Positions 33,978 to 45,848 of a DNA stretch of 64,000 bases are shown here, piece after piece. Origin of the DNA: Seminavis robusta. Taxonomy: Eukaryota > Bacillariophyta > Bacillariophyceae > Naviculales > Naviculaceae. The position numbers were made by a program, and so were the translations under genes. The notes under the pieces were generated by a model. It saw only the letters and a list, made by a program, of their open reading frames with translations, searched no databases and was not told the DNA's origin. The DNA is taken from the NCBI GenBank assembly GCA_903772945.1, contig CAICTM010000336.1:1-64000 (forward strand). Direction: 5' to 3'. Numbering within the stretch: position 1 is the stretch's first letter; each line of letters opens with the position of its first letter.

Positions 33978-35170
33978 CTAGCTACCGTAGCAACGACATT
34001 GTTTAAAAGCAGACAGACAATACAAAACAAATGGGGATAACAGCAATTATATGTGCGATAAAGAATACTTTGGAGGGGTTTGTCAGTGTCACATTCTCCA
34101 TCAACAATGTGCAAATCTTCAATTGCCTGGCCTTGCCTTCAAAAAGTGGCGTGTCAAAGACGAATGCCAGAATGATCAATCCTCAATGCTCAATACATTC
34201 AATTCAAGCAAGGCAATCTGCAACCTTTACGGCAACTGATTCTACTATCTAAAATGGCAAACTTAGCTACTTGTCCACCACTACCGGTAGCTAGTAGAGC
34301 ATCGTAGTCGTTTTCAGTCTGAGACTACTAGTAGCTAACCATGACTCCTCACTCTGAGCACAGCAATGTAGATTACATGCAGACTCACATTTGATCCATG
34401 TCATGTACAGTGCGAAAGCAGAGGCCGTGGCTGGGAGTCGAGGACGACGCTCTCAGCTCCTGTGTGTGTGAGGATATCCTTCAGAACCCTTAATTAATAG
34501 AACGGCGGGAATGCTGGGGCGAAAGACCAAGGTGGGTACGTCGCTCGATCCCAATGCGGGGAAAACAGTCTCCATATATCAGTTAGTTGTGCACCAAAGT
34601 CGCTCTTTTCCCGGCTTTTTTTAAAAAGAACAAAAAGATGGAGAATGGGAGGGAGTCCAGGAGGAGTTGAAGATCCAGATTGGCAGTGAACGGGGTAGGT
34701 TTGTCGTTCTTGAACACTCTTCGGCAATGATGGCCACCTGTTTGGCAGTTCCTCTCGGAACGAATGCAACCGTCACTCTGATAACGCTTACCTCTCTTCT
34801 TGGCAGTGGCCACAGCAAGGGAAGGTATCCACTCCAGCGATGATGGACAAAAAAAAGTGGAGGGAAGGGCTGCCCATACCAGCATTCCGGTACCAGAATG
34901 GGTCAAACGTGGATAGCGTCTCTGCTTAAACTAGCTGGCTCATTAGACAATAGATCTAGCCAGCTCCCTGGTTTCATCACAATAATATTCAAATAGGTCA
35001 AAGAGTGATGTCATTTTCATCATCGCCTGAAGCTTCGCTTGTCTCCAATGAAGCCGTTGTGACACCCACAACCCTCAATTTCGCTCCTCTCCAACCTTCT
35101 TCTGGGCCAGGGCTTCAAGTGTAGAGACTGAAGATATCTTCCACCCCGAGGGTACATCACAGTAGCAGCC
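33978..35170. other. Intergenic region
   Basis: No supported gene lies in this 1.2-kb region. Short frames near 34031-34252 show no conserved domain. TAGCTAGCTACCG occurs right after the upstream stop. Confidence 0.45.
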
Positions 35171-36827
35171 ATGTGGTCCGTTGTTCCGACTACGACCGCT
35201 ACTCAGAGACATGCAGTTCTCACGGCGTTGGTGGCTGGTGCCAGTGCTACAGCAGTTTGGTGCAATCCCAATTCCACTACTACTAGCTTTCTGGAAACAG
35301 CCAACAAGAAACAAGTGACCAAAAACAACCACAAAGACGAGGAAGAATCCAATCCCATTGAAGTCAACTTGATGGACAAAATTGCCCACAAAGTCTACCT
35401 GAATCCCTCTCGGGCTCGCCTCCAGGCTGGTTCCTCATCGGTGGAACCTGTAGTGACAGAGCGTCCTCTGGGTGTACCCACCCATTTGCGCATTTTGGCC
35501 ATTGATATGCCCGAAATGAGACAACGAGCCTTTTCCAATGGAGACTGTCGAGTGGCGTTTGACAAGGTCTACCCCGACGGCGTGGCACCTCCCAAGCAAG
35601 TCTTTTCAGGACAAGGAGAAAGCAATGAGCATGACAAGAAGAACAAAAAGAAACTAGATGTGCCACAAAAAGTCTGGGTCAAATCCATGATCCGGTGTCT
35701 ACAAAAGGACACGCCAAAGGTTGGTGTGGAAATGATGGAAGCTTCGTTTGCGGACTTGAATCCGCAGAATTTGAGGGCGACACGACAATTAGGAGAATAC
35801 CATTACGATCCTGGTAAATACACTCACCACAAACCCATGGCGACCAGCAGTAGTAGTACCACTAGTAATGATACGGATGCACCGACAGAAATCGCAGTGA
35901 CAACCATGCAAGAAGCAGATGAACTGGATGCTCCATGGAATCAGTATGCCTTTATTGAAGAAGTCACACTGAGGGTGAGTCAAGACAGCATTGAATATTT
36001 TGCATGGTACAACTGACTGACCATCTTGTCCTTCTGCCACCAAAAAACAGATTCATGGATACATACCCTTTGGAGCTTCTCTAGAACCATCCTCGCGGTG
36101 GGGTCGGTTCCTGACTGGAAACCACTACAAATCCACCGTTCCATCACAACTGTCATTTTGGCAGTGGCCGTTGCCATCCTTTCTGCAGTCAGATCCACAG
36201 GGGTTAGATGGGGGAGGTACCAAAGTCAGAAACAACAAAGAAAACAGCAACAACAATCCACACAACAACTGGGCATCCCAAAAACCCCATGCTGTCATTG
36301 CCAATGGAGCTGCAGTCCAACGTGTCCCCAGTGGCTTGCGGTTGTTGCAAAAAACCTGTCAAGACGCAAATGTGCCATTGTTTGTGCTACACGATCCAAG
36401 AGCTTGGGGCGGCAATACGCATGAAAATCTACAACAAGCTCTGCGGGACGTCCGTTTCATCGTCAAACAAAACATTATCCTGGCCGCCATGGAAGAACAG
36501 TCTGGGTTTTCAAGGGGGAAACTCGTTGGGCGCATGGAACGACAAATCGAAGTGTGGGGAGAACAGTCTCGAGTGGACAGGCAACGACGACAAGAAACAC
36601 TGCGGAGACGACAGTGGCATAAACTGGATGCTGTATCGCTGGAAAAGCGATTGGTGGAACATGGCGTCATTCGGCGTGAGGATCGCGTTGAAGATGGCAA
36701 AGTGCATCGACGATACACACCCGCCATGATGGAAATTGCTCGTCAATGCGTGGCAGACATGGAAGAGGAGAATGGTGCAGTGTCAAATAATGATCAGCAG
36801 CAGCAACAGCAAGAACAAAACAACTAA
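35171..36827 (+). CDS. Orphan two-exon protein, possibly organellar
   Basis: Exon 1 is 35171-35974 and exon 2 is 36051-36827, separated by a 76-nt GTGAGT...AACAG intron in phase 0, giving 526 residues. The N-terminus (1-35) is Thr/Ala-rich with few acidic residues and could be a mitochondrial or plastid presequence or an anchor. Residues 100-215 (THLRILAIDMPEMRQRAF and onwards) look folded. Exon 2 opens with IHGYIPFGASLEPSSRWGRFL. It also contains HAVIANGAAVQRVPSGLRLL, a hydrophobic alpha/beta stretch, then a long basic helix (MERQIEVW...RRQETLRRRQW). The tail is Gln-rich. No family was recognised. The junction is supported by phase and by uninterrupted frames on both sides. Confidence 0.65.
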
Positions 36828-37187
36828 CTTTAGTAGCAATAACATCACTCAACGTGCGGCGACACAATCGACCAAGTCTTATTCCGCTTGACTGGCTGAC
36901 AAGCAGCCGATGAAAAGCTCTAGCTAGTACCGGTAGCTACCTAGCCAGCCAAACCTGAAGGCATTGTGTGATGTGGCAAAAGTAGGCTATGAACGTAATT
37001 TTTTCTTTCTATCTCAAAATCTTGCAAAACGTGTCATAGAGCGAGAATAACTCAAGCTGCCATTACGAATTTGAATTGTGGATGTCAACGGGCTTGGGGG
37101 GCAAGAAGCCGAATTCTTTGTGTGGCTTGCTTTTGCCCGCCTCTCCATTGCATCACCTGTTTTGTACAAAAATGTCTTCTTTCTAAT
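36828..37187. other. Intergenic between convergent genes
   Basis: A 360-base AT-rich spacer with one TAGCTAGTACCGGTAGCTACC palindrome (about 36922). No gene was found. Confidence 0.4.
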
Positions 37188-40006
37188 CTAAGCAGAAGTG
37201 CAAACTGTCTTGGGACGAGCTGTGAACATGCGCTTGAACTCGTCAAAGGAAACCGCGCCACTGTCATCCAAGTCCAAAGCATCAAGAATCTCCTTGACGT
37301 CTGCATCGCTGAACGACTTGTCAAAGGCATGCAACATCTCCCGAACGTTGTCCAATTCCAACTTGCCCGACTTGTTCACATCGGCAATTTCAAACAGCCG
37401 CTTCATCTGTGCCTCGTCCGTCGTCGGAAAGGCTTGTCCCGTCTTCATCACCAACGCCTTTTGGAATTCCCGTCGCAAACTGATATCCCGCAATGACTTC
37501 TTCACCCACCATGGGCCCTCCGATACCACTTGTTGGTATTCTGCCTTGTTCATGACGCGGAATTTGCAGCCTCCCGCGCTCGTACAGATCGTGGAGGTAT
37601 TGCGGGGCCGGCCGAATGCAATCGCGTAGTCGCCACACATTTCACCGGGATCCAGCGTAAAGACCAACTTTCCATTGCCGACGACAACATCAGCCTTTCC
37701 CTCTTCCAGAATGAACAAGCTTTGTCCAATATCACCTACATCGTACAAGCGTTCTCCGGCCTTGACTTCCTTCATCTCGTGCTTGGACTGATTTCGAAGC
37801 AGCCGAGAGGCACGTTCGCGTTTGCGTGTGGCATCTTTTTCGAAAAGATGTATTTTGGCAACGTTGGTCTCATCGCCATTGGTCCCCTCGAGAAATTTTT
37901 CAAAGTAGTTCCGGCTAATCTCAATCGCATGCACGGGAGTGACACACTTGATGGTGGAAGTGTTGCACCCGCTGTCGTGCAGCAGGGCACCTTCGCCAAA
38001 GGTATCTCCCTGTGTACGCGTACTGGCATGGCCGTCACTGCTGGACACTTGGATGGTTCCCGAGTTGATAAAGAACATTTGATCCCCACGGTCGCCCTCG
38101 CGATACACCACATGTCCCTTGGGAAAGTACCGGTTCTTCAGGTTGTCCGCCAACAATTCGGAGAAACCAGACAAGTCCAGAGCTTCTTCCTCGACCGGAA
38201 GTGTCGCCGCCGATGTCGCTTGCGCTCGAGCTTTGGTGGGCGGCTCATGATTGTCCTTGCGACCACTCAGTCGTCTCAAATCCTTCTTGGTAATGTACCC
38301 ACGCTTGGATTCATCCAAATTGTGAAAGGCGCGTTCCAGCAGCGAAGTGTTCGCCGCTTGTGACGTTTGCGACATGTCATTTGACCACTGGACCATATCC
38401 GAAAAGACTTTGGCTTCCAGTCGGCTCTTGTATGCGCGGTAGGAGCTCAACTTCTTGTCGGAATTTGCCATCTTGCCCGTCAACGCCGTTTCTCCCATTA
38501 CCCATGGATGTTCCAACATTTGATGTGCGGTGAGACGAGCCTCGGGTTCCCATTGCATGAGCTGTTCAATCAAGGAAATGGCCGAATCGGAGAGGTGTGC
38601 CGTGAGTGGCGAATTGCGGAGTGGCGGTGCTTGTCGACTAACGATTTTTTGTTCGACTTCGTCGTCCGTGGCAGTTCCATCCAAATCGAATGGGTGTACA
38701 CCGGTCAGCATAATGTAGAGAATGACACCCAGCGCCCACATGTCAAAGGAGGGATCAATCTTATTGTAGAGCGCAAGGCCGCGCTTCTTTCTCAACTCCA
38801 CATCGAGTATTTCTGGTGGACAGTACGCCTATCGATCGAGAGAGACAGCAGAAGCATAAGCACGACGTTGATGCATGTGGAGGGGTCTATCGTGCTGTTG
38901 TTGTTGTTGGCTGCTTACCGGAGTGTTGGCAATGGTGTTGTCGCCGTGAACAATGGACTGTTCGGCTGCCGTTGGTGCATCCTGCCCTTCCATACGCTCC
39001 TGGTCGCCTTTGGTGACTTGAGCGCACCCAAAGTCGACAATCTTAATGACAGCGTGGAGTGGATTCTCCGAACTGAGCATGAGATTCTCGGGTTTCTGTG
39101 TGTCATTGTTGGACAAGCACGTCAGATTAGATGAGGTCTACGCGTTGGATCATCAACCAACGACAAGCTGCAAGCCAACGAGACAACTGACTTACCAAGT
39201 CGCCATGGACCAAGCCAATGCCATGACAAAATGCCAAGGCCGATGCCACTTCTCGAACCAATCTGGCGGCATCTGCTTCAGAGTAAGCTCCCTGTTTCGA
39301 TAGGTGACAGAGTGTGAGTGAGCATGTCTTTGTAGTTCAGCGTGGCCACTCTATTTTCCCTTGTCTGACTCACATTAGCACAGAGATGATCAAACATCTC
39401 TCCACCTCCTACTAAATCTAACACGAGATAGTAATATTCCCCTTCCTCAAAGTTTTCTCTGAGAGCACAAATATTGGGATGACCTCCTTGGGCCCGAATG
39501 TGCATGAGGGCATCCATTTCGCATTGAAAGTTCATGTCAGAAGTGAATTGTTTGGGAATTTTTTTGACGGCCACACCTTCTCCCGTCTTGCGATGACGAG
39601 CCAACAAGACTTCCCCAAAGGCCCCGTCGCCCAACGGATTGGGATCCACCATGTACTTGCTCTCCAAAGTCTCGCGCGTCTGGGTTTTCTTCATCCGTTG
39701 AAGGGTCCGACGACGAGCCAAGCGACTGAAACGGTGTCCTGTCGCATGTTGCTGTGGCATCAGGGCTTCGCAGGATGTTGTGGTAAGAACAGGTAGTGGT
39801 AATAACCGAGGCCGCAGTAACAGCGGTTGTTTGGTGGACGACACGTCTGGCTGCTGTTGTTGCTGTTGCGGTGTCTCTGTCTCGGTGCTTCCGGTGACGG
39901 CCACGGTCGCTGCGATGGCCACAGCCGCCGCCGCAGCCGTCATCTCTGTGGAGGACCGTGCCGCCACAGCTCTGGTCAATGTCGAGGCAAACTTGGAACC
40001 AAACAT
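37188..40006 (-). CDS. Protein kinase fused to two cyclic-nucleotide-binding domains and EF-hands, four exons
   Basis: The exons are 40006-39374, 39291-39196, 39095-38919 and 38828-37188. The introns (82, 100 and 90 nt) are all in phase 0, giving 848 residues. The kinase domain spans about 118-390. It has GDGAFGEV (Gly loop), Lys148 in VAVKK, Glu163, the catalytic loop HGDLKPEN (240-247) and DFG at 264-266. HGD replaces the usual HRD, while Asp242 and Lys244 remain. Next come an EF-hand-like segment (about 465-500) and cNBD1 (525-612, FGEGALLHDSGCNTST, lacking the phosphate-binding Arg). cNBD2 (656-746) has MCGDYAIAFGRPRNTST, with Arg kept. Two canonical EF-hands (790-846) follow: DVNKSGKLELDN and DLDDSGAVSFDE. 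The design suggests CDPK-like calcium control combined with PKG-like cyclic-nucleotide control (inference). The start is ATG 40006; the first 110 residues are low-complexity. Confidence 0.82.
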
Positions 40007-41722
40007 GGCTGGGCAATGACCAATGAAATACTGTAGCAAATATGTCAACCAAAGAGACTCTGTAATCTCAACGGCTAGCTAGATGAATGAGACGCCTTCT
40101 GTATATCTTTCGCGGAGTGTCTTTTGTTTGCGAAGGCTGGCAATGATGTGAGAATGATGGTGAGAATGCGTTGGTCGTCGTCAATGCGAAACTGCAGGGT
40201 CGCTTCGCAATGCCGATGGAATGCAACTTTTGATGTGTTTCTGTCAATGAGGTGATTGCTTTTCAGGCACCGCTCGGCAGCTCGGCAGTCCCAAAAGCGT
40301 TCCTTTCGGTAAATGGGAACCAGTGCCTGCGTTCGCCAGGCTGACGAATGCTTACAGTACCTTTGACTGTGTCTTTGACTGTTTGGCTTCTGAACATTTC
40401 AGCGATTACAACACTAAATCCTTTGTGTTAAATGAGAAAACCTTATCTTAAGTCATTTATTGCATGTTTATAGCCCATTCAAACCTGTGATGATTGACAT
40501 TTTACTTTCCCACAATTAAACCATTGAGACGGTAGAGTATGCGCACTATGATGCGTAGGTGTAGGGAGTTTTACCTACAGGTTGTACGTTCTGTTCTGAT
40601 GACCCACACGCTTCTTTGCCAGATGGCTTTCAATGGCTTTCCATTTGCCGTCCTGAACCACGGCACTTTTGTGATGTTTCAGACATGGTGGAATCTTCGT
40701 GCCACTTCACTTCTCCATTACAAGACTCACAATAGAAATTTGGATGGCCACGATCACACCCATTGGTTGACTCTTTGTCTGGGCCTACAAGATCCGACAT
40801 TGAGCGGAACCAAAAGGTTTGGCGGGGCTCCAGGTGGAGAAGCTTGGCTTTCATGGGCTCTTGGCTGGCTGGAGCTAGCACTAGCTACATGTAGCTTTTA
40901 AAATTGAGTAGCTGGATTTGGCAGTTGAAGCAAACTTCTTGATGGGTCCTTTTGAGTGGAGGGAAGCACAAAGAACCTGCTACACGTACGAAACTAAGCT
41001 TGCTTCCTCCAAAACACAACATGACAAGATCTTATTTTATTACACCTTCAAACAAGCACTTGAAGTGAAGGGGAAGTTCTTTGGTTGGCTGTTGCTGCGG
41101 CTCGAATCTTAGTGGCTTGTTTTAGGGGCAAGCAAAGTGCTTGAGAAACCAGGCATCTAAAAGACTAGTAGCCCGCAAAGACAGCAGCTAGCATAGAATC
41201 TGTCTAGAGAATCATCTCAGGTGTGAAAAAAGTCAGATTGAAGGCAGCGAAATCATGGGGAAGCTTCATTCTGCAGACTTGTCCAGGCAGATTTGTCCAC
41301 TGCCTGGCTTCGAAAATACAAACAGGAAGATTTTGGTTGTCAGGTAGATCTTCTCGTGGTGCATTTGCTGGCCACTGTTGATCAAAGCCAGTTTGGTTGA
41401 AGGTCTCCATCATTCGAGACTGAGACTCCCAAATCCTCGACTTTTGACAGCTTATATGGCTTATTTACCGTAGCTCAACAGACAACGCTTGAGCCGGGGT
41501 GGCAATCCACGTGTCTGTGGCAACTTTCCCTCCTCACTCCAGCCCCGTCATTTTTATAATGGCGGGCAAAGAAAGCAAGGAGACCTTCAGCAGAGGTCAA
41601 TGATGTACTACTGTATTCAATAGCAGTGATCACTACAGGGTCATGTATCTCATTGTTTGGTCGGCTGCAGTAGTAGCTGCTGTTAGCAAGCTGTCGAGAA
41701 ACAGTTACCTGTTTGTGAAACC
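40007..41722. other. Intergenic region, possible decayed sequence
   Basis: The region is 1.7 kb without a supported gene. The leftward frame at 40630-40881 is Cys/His-rich but has no proper start. The leftward frame at 41204-41413 begins with ATG but is only 69 codons. Both may be chance or relics. Confidence 0.4.
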
Positions 41723-42124
41723 ATGGTTGATGCCAAGCAAACCCTCAAAACTACAGGGAATGACAACGCCAAGAAAGATGATGCTGGTGGTGATGAATCC
41801 GTTGTGCAAGACGGCGACAACGACAGAGGTGTAGCGCACATTCGAGTGGATTATATTTCCTTTGCCGATCATAAACCATCCAAACCAAAGGTAGATCGCA
41901 GGATCTTTCATCCCCTCTATATCACCACGGCAGGCCTCCTAGTTCTTCCCATTCTTCCGCCTCTGTTGGTGATTCTCTTGGTGACCGTATGGGCCATTCT
42001 CTTTGTTGCCACTCCAGTATACTACTTTTATTACTATGATCCACTCGACGATGCTTGTGGAAACACCGACGACGTATGTTGCAGATCAGAGCATCCAGAT
42101 GCTGTTGGAGGAGCATTTGCTTGA
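41723..42124 (+). CDS. Small membrane protein, unknown
   Basis: The 133-residue protein has a polar, acidic N-terminal half and one long hydrophobic stretch (about 68-100, rich in Leu/Val/Pro, probably two short helices or one long one). A Tyr-rich YYFYYYD follows, then a short Cys-containing tail (NTDDVCC). GTATGT in the tail could be a splice donor, so the C-terminus is uncertain. No family was recognised. The start ATG is in good context (accATGg). Confidence 0.5.
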   Translation: MVDAKQTLKTTGNDNAKKDDAGGDESVVQDGDNDRGVAHIRVDYISFADHKPSKPKVDRRIFHPLYITTAGLLVLPILPPLLVILLVTVWAILFVATPVYYFYYYDPLDDACGNTDDVCCRSEHPDAVGGAFA

Positions 42125-43340
42125 TTTGGAGTGCCGGCGAGGCACCTGTGGAAGTTCGAACTTTGGTGGATTGGTACTGGTATCGAAAGATGCCATGACC
42201 TGGCTTTGGGGGCACGGTCTTTCTGCTTCATCCATTACATTTGGTGTGAGTATCCTTGGCAGCCCTCGGATACCGGTGCCCTTGAAATGAACAGCTGCAA
42301 TCGCCCAGGACAAGAAAGTATTCAACAACCCTCCCCGCGTCGTTGGTGCTCAATGATGGCCCAGTGAAAACCGTAGCTTTGCAGTATCTTCGGAGGCCGG
42401 CGGAGTCTTCAATACAAACCCAGAGCTTGCAAGGAAGGAAAGAGGTCCATCTGACTTCAAAACCAATGGTTGCTTGTCACTGCAGATGGCTGCCACTGAC
42501 GCCCTACTTCCGAGATCGAGCTGTCGCCTCTTGCACCGCTTCACACTGTAGTAGCAACTCTGGTCTCCTAGTAGTCAATCCACCAAGCAAATAATGCGAA
42601 CAAGCAAACTCTTTCCAACATGGTTGGGTACCTTAGTGGCCTTCCCAACCCGTAGCCGCCTTCCTCCAGCAGCTACAACATTCCCTTTTTGTACATGTAC
42701 CAATCACCGTTATGATTATTTGTCTGTCTAGTGATCCAATGATGCCCAGTGCTTGCTTAGTTGAGAGGTTGTCCGTCTTCAAACTCCAAGTCTTTTAGCA
42801 TATACCCAACTCTACAGTATGATAGAAGTCCGAATCGAATCAAAGCAATGACCAGAACAGTGGCCCGTGGTCTTGTGGTAGGTGATTTGACACTAGTCGG
42901 ATTTGTGTGGGACCTCCAAGAAGCTTTTGACCTTCTTCCAGTACGGTTGCAGCAAGGCGGAGGTCAGCTTGTTGGCCAGCTCGCCAGCAGAAGCTGGCCT
43001 AGCTAGCTAGCACTTCCCCAATATTCAAGGCGCGCTAGCCACATCATCTGCAGTGTGATCACAGATTGCCCTCTAGTAAAGATTTCTGTGGCGGGTCACT
43101 GTCAGGCGGTGTCTGATGGTCCAGAGACCATTGGCGCCCGTTGCAAGGCTGCAACAGCTGTGAACTCAATAGGGTCCTTCGTACCGGTACCCTGCCCTGA
43201 TCCAGCCCGTCCATCGCGAAACCTGCCATCTGACTAGTAGTACATGTAGTTGTTTCAATGGTCTATAAGTTTGACGGTTCACTAGTAGCACATTGGCAAC
43301 TCCTATGAAACCTTTGGGAAGACCGAGGCAAGCTCTGCGC
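42125..43340. other. Intergenic region
   Basis: No gene is supported in this 1.2-kb region. GCTAGCTAGC occurs near 43003 and GTACCGGTACC near 43182. Confidence 0.45.
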
Positions 43341-45848
43341 TCAACTTCCAGCGCCTCGTGCTTTGCCGCTCTTCTTGGGTGACCGTGACCGTGTACGTCT
43401 CCGAGTGCCCCGGGGGCTTCGTCGGTCACTTCGGTCCCCATTGCGCCTTCGGCTGCTGCCTCCCATAGTGCTTCGGCTATCGTCTTTCATGGCAGCAGAC
43501 TCCTTCTCGATTGACGAGGCTGTGACAGGTGGTCGTGGCTGGATCCCGTTGTCTGTGAAGTATTCCACAAACTGTTCTGGAAGTTCTTTGAGACCTTCCG
43601 CCGCAACATTGCTGGCGTTGCCTTCAAAATCATCAAAGGAAGCAAAACTGACAATGTCGCGTGAAATGGGCACACCATTCGAGTGTCGCAGCTTTCCTCC
43701 GTTCGCTATAACTTTTCTGATTGTAGTGAATGCCTCCTCGTTTTCACCAACTCCTATAATCACAATCGAGAGTGGCGCGTCCTCTGCAGCCGTACAGATA
43801 GTGTCAATCGTATCCCGCAGGTCATCACCAATGTTGCCCGCCGTCAGAATGCACAAGACACTGTAACAGTGTTCCTGCTCTGACTTTTTGATGGCACGGT
43901 ACATTGCGGACTGAATGACAGGTGCAATGTTGGCATCGTCGGCGGGTTCCATGTACAGCGGATTGCTAGTAAAGGTGGTATCGTAAGCGTCCAACAGGCC
44001 ACTGGCGCCATGTACGGTGCCATCCGCGTCTCCCACGGGAAATAGCGACACTGCTTCTCCTCGAATGTCTCCACCAAACCCCCAGATACTGAATTCCTTG
44101 TCATTTGAATAGGGTTCCATAATGGCTCCAACCTTGTGGATTGCTGCTTCATAATCATTCAGCCAGTGTGGCCCCGGTCGGTGGTGGAGACCTCCTTCCA
44201 CTTCTGGGTCGTCGTTGTGGATGGAGCAGTCAACGGCAACCATCAAGTCAATCTTACAGCCACCATAGATGTACTCCATCATGGTCGGAACGGGCTGAAG
44301 CTCGGAACGCAGCACTTTGAGGCTCCCCTTCTTTTTGATCTTGTCGCGTCGAAAGAGTCGCTTGTGTTCTCGTCGAATGTCCATCACTGGAATGCCCCGT
44401 TCCGCTCCTTCCACCAGTTCCTGGACGGTGGTTTCAACAAAACCCAGAGCTTCTGCTTGTTCCGACCGTCTCCAGTCCCAAAAGGTAATCCGGAGCGGAT
44501 TGGCCATGTCATCGTTGCAAAGCACCGGCAACGGCAAACGAGCCTTGGCCCACGTGGGAGCATCGGTGCGCATGAGCACTTCGGATTTGTAAACGGCATC
44601 CCATGACTGGTCTTCTTGGTTGAGTTTGAGGATTTGAAAGTAGGGATCATCTTCCTTTTCAATGACACCCTTGTCATTCTCTCGCAGTCCAATGGCGGAA
44701 AAGCGAAACTCCATGACGGACCGAGCGCTGGACACTTCATTTCCTCGAATGGTCAAGAAGGATTTGTCCCCCTTGCCAGTCGCGTGAGAGCGCAAGGGGC
44801 GACGCAGTTCTCGTCTTCCTTCTCCCATGAGTTCACCCATGGTGAACACGGCTCCTCCCAGGAAGTCATGCTCCTTGAGGTCTTCGCAATAGTCCAAGTC
44901 TCTGTCATAGATTCGAATGACATAGGTTTGTTCTTCTTGGAACTTGAAATCAATGACAAACAGTTTGTCAAAGTGTGGATTGCGGTTTCCTCGGACCACC
45001 TCGGTCCGACCTACTTCCTTTTCCGAAGAGGTGGGCAGTCGGTTCACTCTGGGTCGTTTCCTGCGTTTGCTGTTGGCAGATGATATGGAAGACAGACTCA
45101 TGTGGCCGGCACTCATTCCGAGGCTGGAATAGGACTCGTCTCCACCCATTTTACCAATCTGTCCATCACTGCCATATCCATTGGGTACCTTCCACAAGAC
45201 GGCAAAGGCATCACACTCGGCAAAGGCATCTTTGCGGCGCAGATTCTTGCATTCGAGGACCAGTTCCACTTTGGTGACGGGAGAAGTGACGCGGGTCTTC
45301 CATGCCGCAGCGGCCACGACTTCATTGCGTTTTAGCGTGCGTGCGGCTAGATTGTTGATTCCCTTGATTCCGGTTTCGGCTAGATGAATGGCGCCAACGG
45401 CTCCCTTGACGACGGCCGTTCCATTGAGATTGCTGACGGCACCGACCGTCTTGTTGCCCACGGATTTGGCGACTCTGGTTGTTTTCTTGCTGACAATCTT
45501 GGTGGCCTTTACGGTTCCCTTGCCAGCAACTCCCACTCCCTTTTTCACGCGTTGTCCCACTTTTTGTCCCACCGCGGCCGTGGTAGCCAATGCCGTCTTG
45601 GAGAGCATGGTCTTGTCACTGGTGCGACGACTGCCCAGCGAGGGACGATCCATGGCATCCTTGCTGGTGGGTAATTTCAGTGTGGCTTTTTGATTGTTGT
45701 GGTTCTTGTTGGATGACGACGACTTGGGAGCCGTGTTGGTGCGAGTGGGGCGATTGGGAGAGGAGCTGGACTTGGTTCGACCGTGGGTGTTGGTGTTGTT
45801 GCCCAGTAACCCCGTCAGAGACTCGTCTCGGGGTTTTGATCTTAGCAT
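43341..45848 (-). CDS. Copine-like protein (second paralogue)
   Basis: The single-exon protein of 835 residues starts with a Ser/Asn-rich basic segment, followed by a Lys/Val/Thr-rich stretch (about 90-175) that aligns loosely with the pre-C2 segment of the 6010 gene. C2A has DAFAVLWKVPNGYG and IRIYDRDLDYCEDLKEHDFLGG. C2B has DPYFQILKLNQEDQ and TWAKARLPLPVLC. The vWA domain has LMVAVDCSIHNDDPEVEG, GAIMEPYSNDKEFSIWGFGG and YSVLCILTAGNI. The metal-site step is DCSIH where copines have DFTAS, so the second Ser is replaced by His. The C-terminus is an Arg/Ser-rich basic tail. Copines act at membranes in response to calcium; that role is known from the family. A CAAA-type repeat lies just upstream of ATG. 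Confidence 0.85.
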   Translation of the reverse strand: MLRSKPRDESLTGLLGNNTNTHGRTKSSSSPNRPTRTNTAPKSSSSNKNHNNQKATLKLPTSKDAMDRPSLGSRRTSDKTMLSKTALATTAAVGQKVGQRVKKGVGVAGKGTVKATKIVSKKTTRVAKSVGNKTVGAVSNLNGTAVVKGAVGAIHLAETGIKGINNLAARTLKRNEVVAAAAWKTRVTSPVTKVELVLECKNLRRKDAFAECDAFAVLWKVPNGYGSDGQIGKMGGDESYSSLGMSAGHMSLSSISSANSKRRKRPRVNRLPTSSEKEVGRTEVVRGNRNPHFDKLFVIDFKFQEEQTYVIRIYDRDLDYCEDLKEHDFLGGAVFTMGELMGEGRRELRRPLRSHATGKGDKSFLTIRGNEVSSARSVMEFRFSAIGLRENDKGVIEKEDDPYFQILKLNQEDQSWDAVYKSEVLMRTDAPTWAKARLPLPVLCNDDMANPLRITFWDWRRSEQAEALGFVETTVQELVEGAERGIPVMDIRREHKRLFRRDKIKKKGSLKVLRSELQPVPTMMEYIYGGCKIDLMVAVDCSIHNDDPEVEGGLHHRPGPHWLNDYEAAIHKVGAIMEPYSNDKEFSIWGFGGDIRGEAVSLFPVGDADGTVHGASGLLDAYDTTFTSNPLYMEPADDANIAPVIQSAMYRAIKKSEQEHCYSVLCILTAGNIGDDLRDTIDTICTAAEDAPLSIVIIGVGENEEAFTTIRKVIANGGKLRHSNGVPISRDIVSFASFDDFEGNASNVAAEGLKELPEQFVEYFTDNGIQPRPPVTASSIEKESAAMKDDSRSTMGGSSRRRNGDRSDRRSPRGTRRRTRSRSPKKSGKARGAGS

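Noticed and set aside
34031-34252. Small plus-strand frames after the methyltransferase gene
   Set aside because: Two overlapping frames of similar size, no domain, no splice support.
40630-40881. Cys/His-rich minus-strand frame that recalls a transposase C-terminal zinc motif
   Set aside because: It has no ATG, is only 83 codons, and the Cys spacing does not fit a named family well enough.
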